A DNA stretch of 64,000 nt, from the NCBI GenBank assembly GCA_054601695.1, contig BAAHQB010000433.1, positions 1 to 64,000 on the forward strand. Direction: 5' to 3'. How positions within the stretch are numbered: position 1 is the first letter of the stretch; every line of letters begins with the position of its first letter. The DNA comes from Amorphochlora amoebiformis (taxonomy: Eukaryota; Cercozoa; Chlorarachniophyceae). The position numbers and the translations under genes were made by a program. Shown here one piece after another: positions 63,486 through 64,000 of this stretch. The notes below the pieces were generated by a model. That model did not search any database. It saw only the letters and a list, made by a program, of their open reading frames with translations, and had not been told where the DNA came from.

Positions 63486-63710
63486 TATGCATATATCTAT
63501 CTATACATATGTATTGTTATATTGTGTATATACAAACATGTATTTGCATGTAAGTGTTGGATAGATGAGATGCATGCATATGAAGAGCAGTATGTTTGTT
63601 AGGTGTTGATGCGATTGATGCAAGCGGTAGTTGCCATCCCTTATGGTTTGCTGACAACCAATACGGACATATCCAACGATTCAAACAAACATTTAAAACA
63701 TCAAATCAAG
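60875..63710 (+). CDS. Rab escort protein homologue (REP/CHM, GGTase-II component A), 3' end off window
   Basis: Six in-phase exons (60875-61018, 61298-61959, 62021-62069, 62177-62353, 63172-63231, 63603-63710) give 400 residues before the edge. Family signatures: [20 protein letters not shown] (17-36), VLHMDQN/DYYGG at the exon 1/2 border, [56 protein letters not shown] and [11 protein letters not shown] presents Rab GTPases to geranylgeranyl transferase II and delivers them to membranes. The long Asn/Pro/Thr-rich insert in exon 2 (about residues 65-250) favours REP over the compact GDI. The GxGxxG-like loop is degenerate (GTSLPS), as REPs do not use FAD. The first ATG follows a GACACGTGTC site by 14 bp. 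Confidence 0.9.
62380..62590. repeat. Minisatellite of TTGTTGGTCCATCTCTTGG units, REP intron 4
   Basis: Units of 16-20 bp (TTTGTTGGTCCA, TCTCTTGGTTAT, TCTCTTGGCTAT) repeat through the left part of the 818-bp intron. Confidence 0.85.
62645..62995. repeat. Tandem repeat of about 28 bp, about 12 copies, REP intron 4
   Basis: GATGATGGCGACTGAGTTAG plus TGTTGTGA units fill the right part of the same intron. Copies vary by GAGTGA insertions. Confidence 0.88.
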
Positions 63711-63719
63711 GTATATTAC

Positions 63720-63816
<97 letters not shown>

Positions 63817-63893
63817 TGTGTGTGTGTGTATATTTGTATAAACATATGTATAAATATAATATATAATTACATATACACACACACATATATATA

Positions 63894-63956
<63 letters not shown>

Positions 63957-64000
63957 CGCGCGTGTGTGTGTTCATATATGTGTGTGTGTGTGTGTGTATG
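63270..64000. repeat. (TA)n and (GT)n tracts around the last visible REP exon
   Basis: TA runs at 63270-63380, 63440-63480 and 63715-63960, with (GT)n at 63382-63410 and 63960-64000. The exon 63603-63710 lies between them. Confidence 0.9.

Overview
This is nuclear DNA of an intron-rich eukaryote, probably a protist or alga. The signs are spliced genes, a cytosolic HSP90, eIF1, a Rab escort protein, and TTAGGG/CCCTAA arrays. I cannot name the species. Roughly half of the window is (TA)n. The many Tyr/Ile open frames come from that repeat and are not genes. The real coding sequence is in short non-TA islands, most of them exons bounded by AG...GT. I joined them by hand, requiring reading phase to stay consistent across every junction. 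No transcript data were available.

Layout from left to right: (1) 346-26706, minus: a 26-kb gene of at least 31 small exons. It encodes a GNAT-type acetyltransferase domain fused to an FAD-dependent amine oxidase of the polyamine oxidase/LSD1 clan, and runs off the left edge. (2) 27282-27611, minus: eIF1 (SUI1), one exon. (3) 27903-30141, plus: cytosolic HSP90, two exons. Genes 2 and 3 share a 291-bp divergent promoter with two perfect heat-shock elements. (4) About 33.6-40.9 kb, plus: an endonuclease/exonuclease/phosphatase-fold protein, partly resolved. (5) 41601-56612, minus: a 25-exon receptor-like kinase with signal peptide, two LCCL domains, Pro/Thr-rich stalk, one transmembrane helix and a TKL-like kinase domain. 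(6) 60875 to the right edge, plus: a Rab escort protein (REP) homologue.

The most unusual feature is the structure of the introns. In the amine oxidase gene most introns are almost pure (TA)n whose ends form the splice sites (GTATAT...TATAG). Others contain telomere-like arrays up to 1.26 kb, purine/pyrimidine microsatellites, or palindrome families. Several exons are flanked by truncated copies of themselves with a fixed polarity: copies of the exon's 5' half lie upstream and copies of its 3' half lie downstream, each separated by (TA)n. The genes are otherwise functionally unrelated housekeeping, stress, trafficking and signalling genes.
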